Notes: a model not told the origin generated them from the letters alone. DNA of 24,179 nucleotides from J051 sp040752255 (GCA_040752255.1 JBFMFD010000018.1:1-24179); one strand, 5' to 3'. Positions 1-6,645 are shown, counted from the stretch's first letter. A program made the numbers and translations.

Positions 1-90
1 GGGATGCCCATGCACGACAAGGCGGCCAACAGACAACCGAGTGTTCTCGACCCCACCGCGATTGCCGCCACGCCACCCGACCTCCAGTAG
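1..90 (+). CDS. 3' end of an unidentified gene (partial)
   Basis: Reading frame 1 is open from the left edge to a TAG at 88-90, giving 29 residues that end IAATPPDLQ. Most third codon positions are G or C, as in the confirmed genes of this window, which is the main reason to believe it is the tail of a real gene. No family can be recognised from so short a piece. It would run tail-to-tail into the PEP-CTERM gene, leaving about 94 bases (91-184) with nothing else recognisable. It could also be chance open frame. Confidence 0.35.
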   Translation, partial: GMPMHDKAANRQPSVLDPTAIAATPPDLQ

Positions 91-184
91 GCGCACCTTC
101 GCTGAGCCAAGTTGGCCGGGCTCGATGACTGCTTTGAACGTGGAGTCCTCGTTGAGCCGGAGCTGATCTCGGGTCTAGCGGGGC

Positions 185-874
185 TCATGTTTCCTTCCCT
201 CGCCCTCGCTTCCTGCGTACAAGAAAGCCAAGCCCACCAGCAACGAGAGCAAGAGAGGAAGGCTCCGGCACGACCGTCCCATGAACCTCGAAGCCGTAGT
301 GCCCCCTGTCGCGACCCTCCCGCTGCCACGTTAACCCAGCATCGAGCGAGATCCATCCGACGTAGCAGGAGCCGTCGGGGAACTCAGGCGGGCAGCCGCC
401 GTCCGAGCCACCGTAGCTTGACCCCAGATAGTTGGACCCCTCGCCCGCGGCGAAAGGGTCGCGTGCGCCAATCAAATATGTCCCGGGGTCGAGGCGAATC
501 TGGAGTCCGCTCACTCGGTAGATGTAGTGCGCGCGTCCGAAGTAGGAGTTTCCCGTTGGCGTGCGCGTATCGGGCCCGATCGCGCTCAGCAGGAGTTTGC
601 CGGGCATGCCATCACGGAGAGCGTAGATATAAATCTCCGAACTGCCCGAGTGCACCCACGCGTCGTCCTCAACCGCGTTGTAGGCGTATCCCGTGATGAG
701 CCAACCCGGATCGGAAACCACAATGTCATCAACCAGGCGGATGTCCGGGAACCGAGGGGGCGATATTGCTCGGAACGCGGTGCGCCTCGGCAGAATGTCG
801 TTGTCCCAGAGCAAGTCGCCGAGCGCGCCGTTCCCGAGGCTCACGGCGAACAGGAAGAGTACCAAGCGCACCAT
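185..874 (-). CDS. PEP-CTERM sorting domain protein
   Basis: This is an exported protein of about 229 residues. It has a hydrophobic N-terminal signal peptide (residues 1-19, VRLVLFLFAVSLGNGALG) and the canonical tripartite PEP-CTERM tail: VPEPSSLALV, a short hydrophobic stretch (VAGGLGFLV), then the basic cluster RRKRGRGK. In the PEP-CTERM/exosortase system such tails are recognised by a membrane exosortase that processes the protein for the cell surface or an extracellular matrix. The body is low in lysine and rich in Gly, Tyr, Ser and Asp, and has no catalytic motif I recognise. ATG 874 is chosen because the signal peptide follows directly; an in-frame GTG at 883 is the alternative and would overlap the stop of the upstream 28-codon ORF. 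AGGAG lies 11 bases before the ATG. No exosortase gene is in the window. Confidence 0.85.
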   Translation of the reverse strand: MVRLVLFLFAVSLGNGALGDLLWDNDILPRRTAFRAISPPRFPDIRLVDDIVVSDPGWLITGYAYNAVEDDAWVHSGSSEIYIYALRDGMPGKLLLSAIGPDTRTPTGNSYFGRAHYIYRVSGLQIRLDPGTYLIGARDPFAAGEGSNYLGSSYGGSDGGCPPEFPDGSCYVGWISLDAGLTWQREGRDRGHYGFEVHGTVVPEPSSLALVAGGLGFLVRRKRGRGKET

Positions 875-879
875 GGGCC

Positions 880-966
880 TCACAACTCCTCAGGGGCGTC
901 GAGGCGGAAGCCGTTCGTGACGGCTACGAAGGTCGCTTGCTTGGGCGGCTTGAGCGTCTTGGCCAT
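880..966 (-). CDS. Putative 28-residue leader or small protein
   Basis: An ATG at 966 opens 28 codons (MAKTLKPPKQATFVAVTNGF then RLDAPEEL) ending in TGA at 880-882, six bases before the ATG of the PEP-CTERM gene and overlapping its alternative GTG start. Nearly all codons end in G or C, matching the coding bias of the neighbours. AGGAA touches the start codon, and a -10-like TACACT lies 11 bases upstream. The product is small, basic at the N-terminus, not hydrophobic, and matches no family I know. It may be a real microprotein, a translational leader coupling the downstream gene, or an eroded gene start. Confidence 0.4.
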   Translation of the reverse strand: MAKTLKPPKQATFVAVTNGFRLDAPEEL

Positions 967-977
967 TTCCTGCTACC

Positions 978-983
978 AGTGTA
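978..983 (-). promoter_or_regulatory. -10-like hexamer upstream of the 28-codon ORF/PEP-CTERM gene
   Basis: The minus strand reads TACACT 11 bases before ATG 966. It resembles the TANNNT hexamers found before many starts in this window. No convincing -35 is seen. Confidence 0.3.
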
Positions 984-1160
984 ACGCATTTCAGCGTGGT
1001 TTGTGGGGCGGGGGCGAAAGGTTTGTAAAAATACCAGAAACACCCTTCAGAAACAGGGCACCGGTTACTCGCCTGCCCCCCATTGTGGTGGCCAACCGCC
1101 TGGGAGCAGCGCCCGGCTGACCGCCCGTGCCGCTTTCGGCGAGTTTTTGTCGGTCTGGCC

Positions 1161-1189
1161 TTGCTTTTTCCCCGCGGGTATGCCATAAT
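1161..1189 (+). promoter_or_regulatory. Extended -10 promoter of the first RRM gene
   Basis: TTGCTT (1161-1166) and CATAAT (1184-1189, 5/6 of TATAAT) are separated by 17 bases, and TGC precedes the -10 as in extended -10 promoters. Transcription would begin near 1196, giving a leader of about 105 bases before the GTG at 1302, unlike the leaderless arrangement of most neighbours. The stretch 984-1160 upstream holds no gene I can support. Confidence 0.55.
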
Positions 1190-1285
1190 ATGGGTGTAAC
1201 GGCGCCCGCTTCCGATGCTGTATGTGTGTGGTCCCTTATGGGCTTCTCTCCGGCGGATGGATGGACTGGACCGGAATCAAAACAT

Positions 1286-1293
1286 AAGGAGGA
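1286..1293 (+). promoter_or_regulatory. Strong ribosome binding site deciding a GTG start
   Basis: AAGGAGGA is followed by 8 bases and then GTG at 1302. It is a near-perfect anti-16S match and fixes the start well inside the longer open frame that begins at 1215. Confidence 0.85.
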
Positions 1294-1301
1294 CCACAAA
1301 C

Positions 1302-1610
1302 GTGGCAACCAAATCACTCTACGTGGGGAACCTTCCCTACTCGACCAACGAGGCCGACCTCATGCAACTGTTCGACGCGCACAATGCGCGCTCGGCACGA
1401 ATCATCGAGGGGCGAGGCTTCGGTTTCGTGGACGTTGAAGCCGACTCGGCGGATGCAGCCATCGAAGCCACCAACGGCAAGGATTACAACGGCCGCACCC
1501 TCGTCGTGAACGAGGCGCGCCCGCGCTCCGAAGGCGGAGGCGGCGGCGGCGGTGGCCGCAGCGGCGGTGGCGGTGGATACGGCGGACGCTCCGGCGGACG
1601 CAGGTACTAA
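1302..1610 (+). CDS. RRM RNA-binding protein with glycine-rich tail
   Basis: This is a 102-residue single-stranded RNA-binding protein of the small bacterial RRM (RNP-1) class known from cyanobacteria. RNP2 is LYVGNL at residues 6-11 and RNP1 is RGFGFVDV at 38-45, with the aromatic residues that stack on RNA bases present (Y7, F40, F42). The tail from about residue 82 is almost purely Gly, Arg and Ser plus two Tyr, like an RGG-type disordered tail. The loop before RNP1 is about eight residues shorter than in typical RRM proteins (ARIIEGRGFGF). Start is GTG with a strong RBS and a roughly 105-base leader. In cyanobacteria such proteins are often cold-regulated; the long leader would suit post-transcriptional control, but that is inference. 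A paralogue without the tail lies at 3495. Confidence 0.94.
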   Translation: MATKSLYVGNLPYSTNEADLMQLFDAHNARSARIIEGRGFGFVDVEADSADAAIEATNGKDYNGRTLVVNEARPRSEGGGGGGGGRSGGGGGYGGRSGGRRY

Positions 1611-1629
1611 GCCGAACCGAACCAAATGA

Positions 1630-1663
1630 AAGCCGGCTCGCTTCCATGGAGGCGAGCCGGCTT
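1630..1663. terminator. Strong hairpin between convergent RRM and BI-1 genes
   Basis: Perfect 12-base arms AAGCCGGCTCGC (1630-1641) and GCGAGCCGGCTT (1652-1663) enclose a 10-base loop that can itself pair further. It sits 20 bases after the RRM stop and 23 bases after the BI-1 stop on the other strand. Neither side has a long U-tract; the minus side (TTCATTTGG) is the more U-rich. It probably acts as a bidirectional terminator or 3'-end stabiliser. Confidence 0.65.
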
Positions 1664-1685
1664 CTCACTTCTGGTGCTCCCGCAC

Positions 1686-2387
1686 TTAGCGACGTTGCAA
1701 CAACAACTGCAGGATGTACCAGAACAACAGCGCGACAGACGAGAACAGCGCCATCGAGGCTGGAACGTGCATGTCCGTTGGGTAGTGATGCAGCGCCTTC
1801 GATGTCTCATAGAGGATCGTGAGCGAGGCGAACAGAATCATCGCCCCGCTGAACCACACGCCCAGGTTCCATCCGAAGATTACGCCGAGCACGATGGTTC
1901 CGAGGGCGACCACGCCTCCGACGAGTAGCGCAGTCCTTAGGAACGAGAAGTCCTGCCCCGTCGCAAGCACAAGGACGGTTAGGCCACTGAAGATGACGAC
2001 CGTCCAGAACGCTGCGAGCGGCAGCACTCCGGGCGCGAACGTCGCCGCGATGAACAGCAGCGGCGCGAAAATCAGGCCGTTCGCCAGCACCAGCAGCGCC
2101 AACCCGAGGTACTGCATGCCCGGGTTGCCGCGGACGACGGAGAACGAATTCGCCATCCAACTCACCACCATGAAGCCGCCCAGGATGAGCAGCCAGGTCA
2201 TGCGACCGCTCATGACGAACCGCGCAGCCGCCTCGCTGAAGCCGACCGCAAACAGCCCATACGACAAGACGACAAAGGCGAGCGCCGCTGCGAGCAGGTG
2301 GGCGTAGGTCCTGGTGAGGAACGTGGCCCTCTCCGCAGGCGGTGCTTGCGCCGCAGGAATGTATCCGGGTTGAGGTTCGTTTATCAT
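1686..2387 (-). CDS. Bax inhibitor-1/YccA family membrane protein
   Basis: This is a 233-residue polytopic inner-membrane protein with about seven hydrophobic segments. The family signature LYETSKALHHYPTDM lies near the C-terminus, followed by the last helix. BI-1 (TMBIM) proteins such as bacterial YetJ are pH-sensitive calcium leak channels, and YccA modulates the FtsH protease; which role applies here is unknown. The start is set at ATG 2387 (MINEPQPGY) rather than the upstream in-frame ATG because GAAGGTGG lies just before it and a full promoter lies 23-50 bases upstream. In many family members the last helix contains an acid within a sequence like LYLDFINLFL; here it reads LFSSVALLFW, so that acidic residue appears to be missing. 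The gene is convergent with the RRM gene and is monocistronic. Confidence 0.92.
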   Translation of the reverse strand: MINEPQPGYIPAAQAPPAERATFLTRTYAHLLAAALAFVVLSYGLFAVGFSEAAARFVMSGRMTWLLILGGFMVVSWMANSFSVVRGNPGMQYLGLALLVLANGLIFAPLLFIAATFAPGVLPLAAFWTVVIFSGLTVLVLATGQDFSFLRTALLVGGVVALGTIVLGVIFGWNLGVWFSGAMILFASLTILYETSKALHHYPTDMHVPASMALFSSVALLFWYILQLLLQRR

Positions 2388-2409
2388 CTGTACACCACCT
2401 TCGCCCTGC

Positions 2410-2437
2410 AGGATACCCCATGCCATTGTAAAGTCAA
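2410..2437 (-). promoter_or_regulatory. Promoter of the BI-1 gene
   Basis: On the minus strand TTGACT (2437-2432) is followed after 16 bases by TATCCT (2415-2410). This is one of the few clear -35/-10 pairs in the window. The leader before ATG 2387 would be short, about 15 bases, and includes the ribosome binding site. Confidence 0.6.
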
Positions 2438-2447
2438 GGGGTCTGGG

Positions 2448-3347
2448 TTATCGCTTTGCCCCGGCTGCGACCCAGTCTCGGAGCAGCCGAACCTGCTCGG
2501 CGGAGAGCGGCGCCCCACTCTGCGGCATTTTCGGGTTCGGCGGGCTGACCACCTTGATGAGCAGGCTCCCGTCCGGGTCTCCCGCTTTGACCGCGCGCAG
2601 GACGCCTTCGTAGGTCTCAAACTCGTGGCCGCCGAGCCGTGAGCCGCGGGAATGGCACGGCAGGCACCTCGCACGCAACACTCCCTGGACGTCCGCGAAA
2701 GCCGGCGCGCTGCTCGCTGCAGTCTCGACCTTCTTAGCGCCTGCCGGAGGTGAGAAAGCGAACTCGGAGGGATCCGCCGACTCGGAGGACACCTCGACCG
2801 ATGCCGCCATCACCAGTAAGTCCTCGCCACCGACCTTCGTCGTCCAAGCGCGTACCAGGCCGCTCGCGTCCTCGACCATGAGGCGGTACTCCTGCGGCGG
2901 GCTGCCGACGCGCACCAGCACCTCGGTCACCCGTGCGCCGAGGATGACCCTCTTCGTACCCTGAGTCGCTGGGCCAACGCCCTCCCACGGCTTGCGGTCA
3001 AAGAAGGCGCTCCAACCCCAGAGGTCCGGCTCAAGGTAGACCCTCGCGGCCTCGGCGAGGCCCTCGCCCTCCAAGTACTCGTTCTTGCGCTTGTCGAACC
3101 GGATGACCTTCGTGCCGTCCCAGAGCAGGAGTTCCGTCCCGCTCTCGACCTTCAGGCTTCCCCGGCGGGAGTAGACCAGGGTGTGCTCTTCCGGGGCGAA
3201 TGCGCCTCGCTGAACGGTGAAGCGGGCGCGGAGCGTCTCCGCCTTGCTGAGCGCGTCAACGTGCTTCGCAAGCGGGGCGGGCACGGCCCTCTGCGGGGGC
3301 GGACTGAACAAGGCGAGGACGAGTGCAATCGGGAACAGGAACCTCAT
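2448..3347 (-). CDS. Secreted LolA-like domain fused to planctomycete-type cytochrome c
   Basis: The 299-residue exported protein has a signal peptide at 1-20 (MRFLFPIALVLALFSPPPQ). Residues about 24-205 resemble the LolA/DUF2092 half-barrel: a helix with LRARFTVQRG, then alternating strands (LVYSRRGSLKVESG, LLLWDGTKVIRFD, EYRLMVEDASGLVRAW). Residues about 220-299 are a planctomycete-type cytochrome c module (PSCyt1-like): CLPCH at 228-232 binds heme covalently, and M274 in PKMPQSG is the likely sixth ligand. LolA folds carry lipids or lipoprotein acyl chains in the periplasm, whereas PSCyt1 modules are usually joined to DUF1549/DUF1553 proteins. The pairing is therefore odd and its function unknown. 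ATG 3347 is chosen for the signal peptide; it lacks a Shine-Dalgarno and has a -10-like element 7 bases upstream. It is divergent from the second RRM gene. Confidence 0.85.
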   Translation of the reverse strand: MRFLFPIALVLALFSPPPQRAVPAPLAKHVDALSKAETLRARFTVQRGAFAPEEHTLVYSRRGSLKVESGTELLLWDGTKVIRFDKRKNEYLEGEGLAEAARVYLEPDLWGWSAFFDRKPWEGVGPATQGTKRVILGARVTEVLVRVGSPPQEYRLMVEDASGLVRAWTTKVGGEDLLVMAASVEVSSESADPSEFAFSPPAGAKKVETAASSAPAFADVQGVLRARCLPCHSRGSRLGGHEFETYEGVLRAVKAGDPDGSLLIKVVSPPNPKMPQSGAPLSAEQVRLLRDWVAAGAKR

Positions 3348-3354
3348 GGCTCGG

Positions 3355-3360
3355 AGTACG
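3355..3360 (-). promoter_or_regulatory. -10-like hexamer, leaderless, for the LolA/cytochrome gene
   Basis: The minus strand reads CGTACT, then exactly 7 bases, then ATG 3347. The match to TATAAT is partial, but the spacing is the same as for aroC, rluD, ilvE and lon. Confidence 0.35.
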
Positions 3361-3390
3361 AGACGGGCGCGGCGGCGGTTCCGTTCTGGG

Positions 3391-3396
3391 TATCCT
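3391..3396 (+). promoter_or_regulatory. Possible -10 for the second RRM gene
   Basis: TATCCT follows TTCTGGG. It would give a leader of about 90 bases before TTG 3495, similar in length to that of the first RRM gene. No clear -35 is seen. Confidence 0.3.
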
Positions 3397-3461
3397 GCCC
3401 CCGCCCGATCCGGCTGGCGCCTCCTGGGGGATCCCGGACGCATTCAACCTGGTGCCGGGCG

Positions 3462-3478
3462 GCGCTCCCCCGGAGCGC
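3462..3478 (+). promoter_or_regulatory. mRNA hairpin abutting the RBS of the second RRM gene
   Basis: Perfect arms GCGCTCC (3462-3468) and GGAGCGC (3472-3478) enclose a CCC loop, with no base between the stem and the AGGAGGAG ribosome binding site. The placement suggests a leader element affecting ribosome loading or mRNA stability. Confidence 0.45.
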
Positions 3479-3486
3479 AGGAGGAG
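3479..3486 (+). promoter_or_regulatory. Strong ribosome binding site deciding a TTG start
   Basis: AGGAGGAG is followed by 8 bases and then TTG at 3495, the same geometry as the paralogue's GTG start. Confidence 0.85.
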
Positions 3487-3494
3487 AAACGAGA

Positions 3495-3737
3495 TTGTCT
3501 ACGAAGAGATTGTTTGTGGGGAACCTTCCCTTCTCTGCCAATGAGGCTGACCTGATGGAGGCTTTCGAACAGTTCGGCGCGTCCTCTGCGCGGATCATCG
3601 AGGGTCGGGGATTCGGCTTCGTTGACGTTCCCGAAGAGAACATGGCCGCCGCGATTGAGAACATGAACGGCGCCGACTTCGGAGGGAGGCGGCTCACAGT
3701 GAACGAAGCCCGACCGCGCGAAGACCGAAGGGGCTAA
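3495..3737 (+). CDS. RRM RNA-binding protein (short, no tail)
   Basis: This is an 80-residue single RRM. RNP2 is LFVGNL (6-11) and RNP1 is RGFGFVDV (38-45), at exactly the same positions as in the paralogue at 1302, with which it shares most residues (SANEADLM, ARIIEGRGFGF, VNEARPR). It ends just after the fold (REDRRG) and so lacks the Gly-rich tail. The same shortened loop before RNP1 is present, so the two arose by duplication within a short-loop lineage. The start is TTG, supported by the RBS and by alignment with the paralogue; the longer in-frame opening from 3183 runs antisense through the signal-peptide region of the neighbour and is rejected. It is likely a cytoplasmic mRNA-binding protein. 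Confidence 0.94.
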   Translation: MSTKRLFVGNLPFSANEADLMEAFEQFGASSARIIEGRGFGFVDVPEENMAAAIENMNGADFGGRRLTVNEARPREDRRG

Positions 3738-3792
3738 GGCTCGCGCGCCGATGAGCGTCCAAAGGGCGCGCATCCGGGCTCTCCCAAACGTG

Positions 3793-3798
3793 TAACAT
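3793..3798 (+). promoter_or_regulatory. -10-like hexamer, leaderless, for aroC
   Basis: TAACAT is followed by 7 bases and the GTG start at 3806. There is no Shine-Dalgarno, so transcription should begin at or very near the start codon. Confidence 0.45.
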
Positions 3799-3805
3799 CG
3801 GCGCG

Positions 3806-4912
3806 GTGGGCAACACTTTCGGCACCATCTTCCGGGTCACAACCTGGGGCGAGTCTCATGGCGGCGCCGTGGGTTCGGTCGTTGACGGCTGCCCCTCGGG
3901 ACTGCCGTTGAGCGAAGAAGATATCCAACCGGACCTCGACCGGCGCAGGCCCGGCCAGTCGTCGCTCGTATCGCAAAGGAAGGAGAGCGACACCGTTCGC
4001 ATCCTGTCCGGCGTCTTCGAGGGCAAGACGCTCGGAACGCCCATCTGCCTAAGCATCCAGAACGAGGACGCCCGACCCCGCGACTACGAAGAGATACGCG
4101 AGAAGTACCGACCCAGCCACGCCGACTACGTCTATGAGGCGAAGTACGGCGTCCGGAACTGGATGGGGGGCGGACGGGCCAGCGCGAGAGAGACGGCAGG
4201 ACGAGTCGCGGCCGCGGCTGTCGCACGCAAGTTGCTGCGAGCGGTCTGGGGCGTCGAGGCTGTCGCGTGGGTGTCTCGCGTTCGCGACATCGAGGCGGAG
4301 TGCGACCCTGAGACAGTGACGCTCGAGCAGGTGGAGGCAACCCCGGTTCGGTGCCCCGTGCCGGAGGTGGCGAATCGCATGATCGCCGCCATCGAGGAGA
4401 TTCGTAAAAAGGGTGACTCGCTCGGCGGGGTCGTAACCTGCGCCCTGCGGCATGTGCCGCCGGGCTGGGGGGAGCCGGTTTTCGACAAGATGGAGGCGGA
4501 CCTCGCCAAGGCGATGCTCTCGCTCCCAGCGAGCAAGGGCTTCGAGATCGGCTCGGGCTTTTCCGGCACGATGATGACCGGTTTGGAACACAACGACGAG
4601 TACTACTTGGACGAATCGGGCCGAGTGCGCACGCGAACGAACCGAAGCGGCGGCGTCCAAGGCGGCATCACGAATGGTGAGACCATCTACTTCCGCGTCG
4701 CCTTCAAACCGACCGCCACCGTGCTGCACGAACAACACACTGTTACGACCAAACCGCACGAGGAAACGACCCTTCGCGCCCGAGGGCGGCACGACCCCTG
4801 CGTGCTGCCGCGGGCTGTGCCGATGGTCGAGGCGATGGCCCTCCTCGTGCTGGCGGACCATGCCTTGCGGCAGGAAGCGGTGAGCCTCTTGCAACGGCAG
4901 GGTGGCTCATAA
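3806..4912 (+). CDS. aroC: Chorismate synthase
   Basis: The 368-residue cytoplasmic enzyme catalyses the last shikimate step, converting 5-enolpyruvylshikimate-3-phosphate to chorismate with reduced FMN. The N-terminus carries the family signature WGESHGGAVGSVVDGCPSG with active-site His18, then DLDRRRPGQS and the GRASARETAGRVAAAAVARK block, and near the end RGRHDPCVLPRAVPMVEAM. The length fits the long (about 360-residue) class. The GTG start places the conserved GNTFG at residues 2-6. Its 3' end overlaps or abuts pstB, so the two are probably cotranscribed although functionally unrelated. No other shikimate genes are nearby. Confidence 0.98.
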   Translation: MGNTFGTIFRVTTWGESHGGAVGSVVDGCPSGLPLSEEDIQPDLDRRRPGQSSLVSQRKESDTVRILSGVFEGKTLGTPICLSIQNEDARPRDYEEIREKYRPSHADYVYEAKYGVRNWMGGGRASARETAGRVAAAAVARKLLRAVWGVEAVAWVSRVRDIEAECDPETVTLEQVEATPVRCPVPEVANRMIAAIEEIRKKGDSLGGVVTCALRHVPPGWGEPVFDKMEADLAKAMLSLPASKGFEIGSGFSGTMMTGLEHNDEYYLDESGRVRTRTNRSGGVQGGITNGETIYFRVAFKPTATVLHEQHTVTTKPHEETTLRARGRHDPCVLPRAVPMVEAMALLVLADHALRQEAVSLLQRQGGS

Positions 4913-4925
4913 CGGAGCGTTAACA

Positions 4926-5801
4926 TTGGCGGAACCAGAATCAGGCATGACCGAGGCGCAAACGCAGGTCCCCGATGCCTCGCCCGGGGATGCAACGCCG
5001 TCGCGCGCGCGTGCCGAATCCGACGGGACCCAGCCCGCGGCGACGCCTGAACCCAAGATCCGTGTTCGCAATCTCCACCTGCACTATGGAGACTTCTGCG
5101 CGTTACGGGGCATAGACCTCGACATCCCGGAGAGGCGCGTGACCGCCCTCATTGGACCGTCCGGTTGCGGCAAGTCGTCGTTCCTTCGCTGCCTCAATCG
5201 GATGAACGACCTGATTGACGGCGTGCGGATCGAGGGTCGGGTTGAAATCGGCGGCCAGAACATCTACGACAAGGATGTGGATGTCGTCGCTTTGCGCAAG
5301 CGTGTGGGGATGGTGTTCCAGAAGCCGAACCCGTTCCCGATGAGCATCTTCGACAACATCGCCTTCGGTCCGAGAATTCACGGCGTGCGGCGTCGGAGCG
5401 AGTTGGAAGAGATCGTGGAGCGCTCGCTCAGCGCTGCTTACCTTTGGGATCGAGTCAAGGACAAGTTGAACCAGTCGGGCAATCAACTCTCCGGCGGCGA
5501 GCAGCAGCGCCTTTGCATTGCGCGCGCTCTGAGCGTTGACCCGGAGATCATCCTGATGGACGAACCGTGCTCCGCGCTCGACCCTGTCGCGACAGCGCGC
5601 ATTGAAGACCTCATCCTCGACCTGAAGCAGCAATACACCGTGGTCATCGTCACGCACAATATGCAGCAGGCGCAGCGGGCGAGCGACTACACGGGGTTCT
5701 TCTTGATGGGAGAGCTGGTCGAGTTCCAAAAAACCTCATCCCTCTTTCTCTCACCGCAGAAGAAGGAGACGGAGGACTACATCAGCGGCAGGTTCGGCTA
5801 G
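4926..5801 (+). CDS. pstB: Phosphate ABC transporter ATP-binding protein
   Basis: This is the ATPase of the high-affinity phosphate importer PstSCAB. Walker A is GPSGCGKSS (about residues 77-85), the signature is LSGGEQQR, Walker B is ILMDEPCSALD and the switch histidine is in IVTHN. PstB-specific features include RCLNRMNDL, VGMVFQKPNPFPMSI and the C-terminal ETEDYISGRFG. About 40 Ala/Pro/Glu-rich residues precede the usual start, making the protein about 30 residues longer than the typical 250-260. TTG 4926 is preferred because GGAG lies 8 bases upstream; GTG 4902 (overlapping aroC) and ATG 4947 are possible. pstS, pstC, pstA and phoU are absent here, so it must act with distant partners. 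Confidence 0.95.
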   Translation: MAEPESGMTEAQTQVPDASPGDATPSRARAESDGTQPAATPEPKIRVRNLHLHYGDFCALRGIDLDIPERRVTALIGPSGCGKSSFLRCLNRMNDLIDGVRIEGRVEIGGQNIYDKDVDVVALRKRVGMVFQKPNPFPMSIFDNIAFGPRIHGVRRRSELEEIVERSLSAAYLWDRVKDKLNQSGNQLSGGEQQRLCIARALSVDPEIILMDEPCSALDPVATARIEDLILDLKQQYTVVIVTHNMQQAQRASDYTGFFLMGELVEFQKTSSLFLSPQKKETEDYISGRFG

Positions 5802-5840
5802 TGGCGCGGAGCACGCTCAACCCGGCTGCACCTTTGCGCG

Positions 5841-5846
5841 TATCAT
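5841..5846 (+). promoter_or_regulatory. -10-like hexamer upstream of the two-TM protein
   Basis: TATCAT is followed by 10 bases and ATG 5857. It is the same arrangement as the leaderless genes, with slightly wider spacing. Confidence 0.35.
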
Positions 5847-5856
5847 CCGCACAGAG

Positions 5857-6645
5857 ATGACTGGAATCCACATGCGGCGTAGATGGCTCCCCTGGTTCAC
5901 GGGAGAGCCGGAGTTTCCCTACCTCGAAGCGTATCTCGATACGCAGGCGCAGACGGCGTGGGCGCCCAGGGGCGCGATAATCGGCGCCGTGGCGGGCTCG
6001 GCGTTCGGCGTTGCGGGCGGGCTGGTGGGGGTGCTCGCGGGTGCGTTGAAGGTACCCGTCCTGATCGCCCTCTCGCCCCTGGTGGCGGCGGCCGCGGTTA
6101 CCGCGTTCGTCATCTGGCGCGTCTACCGCAAGGCGACGCCCGACGAGCGCGCCCTGGCAGAACTGCGCAGCCGCACGCAAACCGTTCTGTGGCGCCTCCA
6201 ACACGCCCGATGGAGCGGAAGCCTGAGGGCGAGCCTCGGCGAGGAGGCGGGAGCGGTGCTCAACGACGGGGCAAAGCGGTGGCTGGAACTGAGGCAAACG
6301 CTCGACGAAGCAACTTGGAAGGGCGCGGCGGACGACAGCGCCGCCGGGCGTGCCCGCACCCGGGCGTTGGCAGCGATGGACGTGGCGATGGCGCGGCTCC
6401 TGATGGCGGCAACCGTTCAAACGCCCGGCTTCTCGCTCGCTCCGGCACCGAGCCTCGACCGCGCTCGAGAACTGGTAGCCGAGATGGAGGAGATGGTGGA
6501 AGAGGTCGCGAGGACGACGGCGCGCCTCTCCAAGCGGACGGCATCGCCCACGGACGCGACCGACCGCCTGCGCGAGGCGCTTGCCGAGATGAGGGGCCTT
6601 GCCGAGGCGTACGACGAGGTCAACGAGACGATTGAAGGGCAATAG
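5857..6645 (+). CDS. Two-TM membrane protein with coiled-coil C-terminus, unknown function
   Basis: I do not recognise this 262-residue protein. Residues 1-38 are basic and aromatic (RRRWLPWF). Two hydrophobic helices follow at about 39-63 (a glycine-rich IIGAVAGSAFGVAGGLVGVL segment) and 66-88 (VLIALSPLVAAAAVTAFVIW). The rest is a charged helical domain with heptad-like Leu/Ala spacing, strongest at about 200-262 (ARELVAEMEEMVEEVART, ALAEMRGLAEAYDEV). A membrane anchor with a cytoplasmic coiled coil would fit a scaffold or stress sensor, but there is no diagnostic motif. ATG 5872 is an alternative start. Codon bias is as in the neighbours, so I am confident it is a gene. Confidence 0.75.
   Translation: MTGIHMRRRWLPWFTGEPEFPYLEAYLDTQAQTAWAPRGAIIGAVAGSAFGVAGGLVGVLAGALKVPVLIALSPLVAAAAVTAFVIWRVYRKATPDERALAELRSRTQTVLWRLQHARWSGSLRASLGEEAGAVLNDGAKRWLELRQTLDEATWKGAADDSAAGRARTRALAAMDVAMARLLMAATVQTPGFSLAPAPSLDRARELVAEMEEMVEEVARTTARLSKRTASPTDATDRLREALAEMRGLAEAYDEVNETIEGQ

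Noticed and set aside
1128..1160. GCCG-CTTT-CGGC mini-hairpin followed by TTTTT
   Set aside because: Four-base stem only, and no plus-strand gene precedes it; more likely just AT-rich sequence near the RRM promoter.
991..1317. Minus-strand open frames upstream of the first RRM gene
   Set aside because: They cross the RRM promoter and leader, lack RBS and family features, and show no coding bias comparable with the neighbours.
1549..1600. GGC/GGT-rich repeat
   Set aside because: It is simply the coding sequence of the Gly-rich tail of the first RRM protein, not an independent repeat element.
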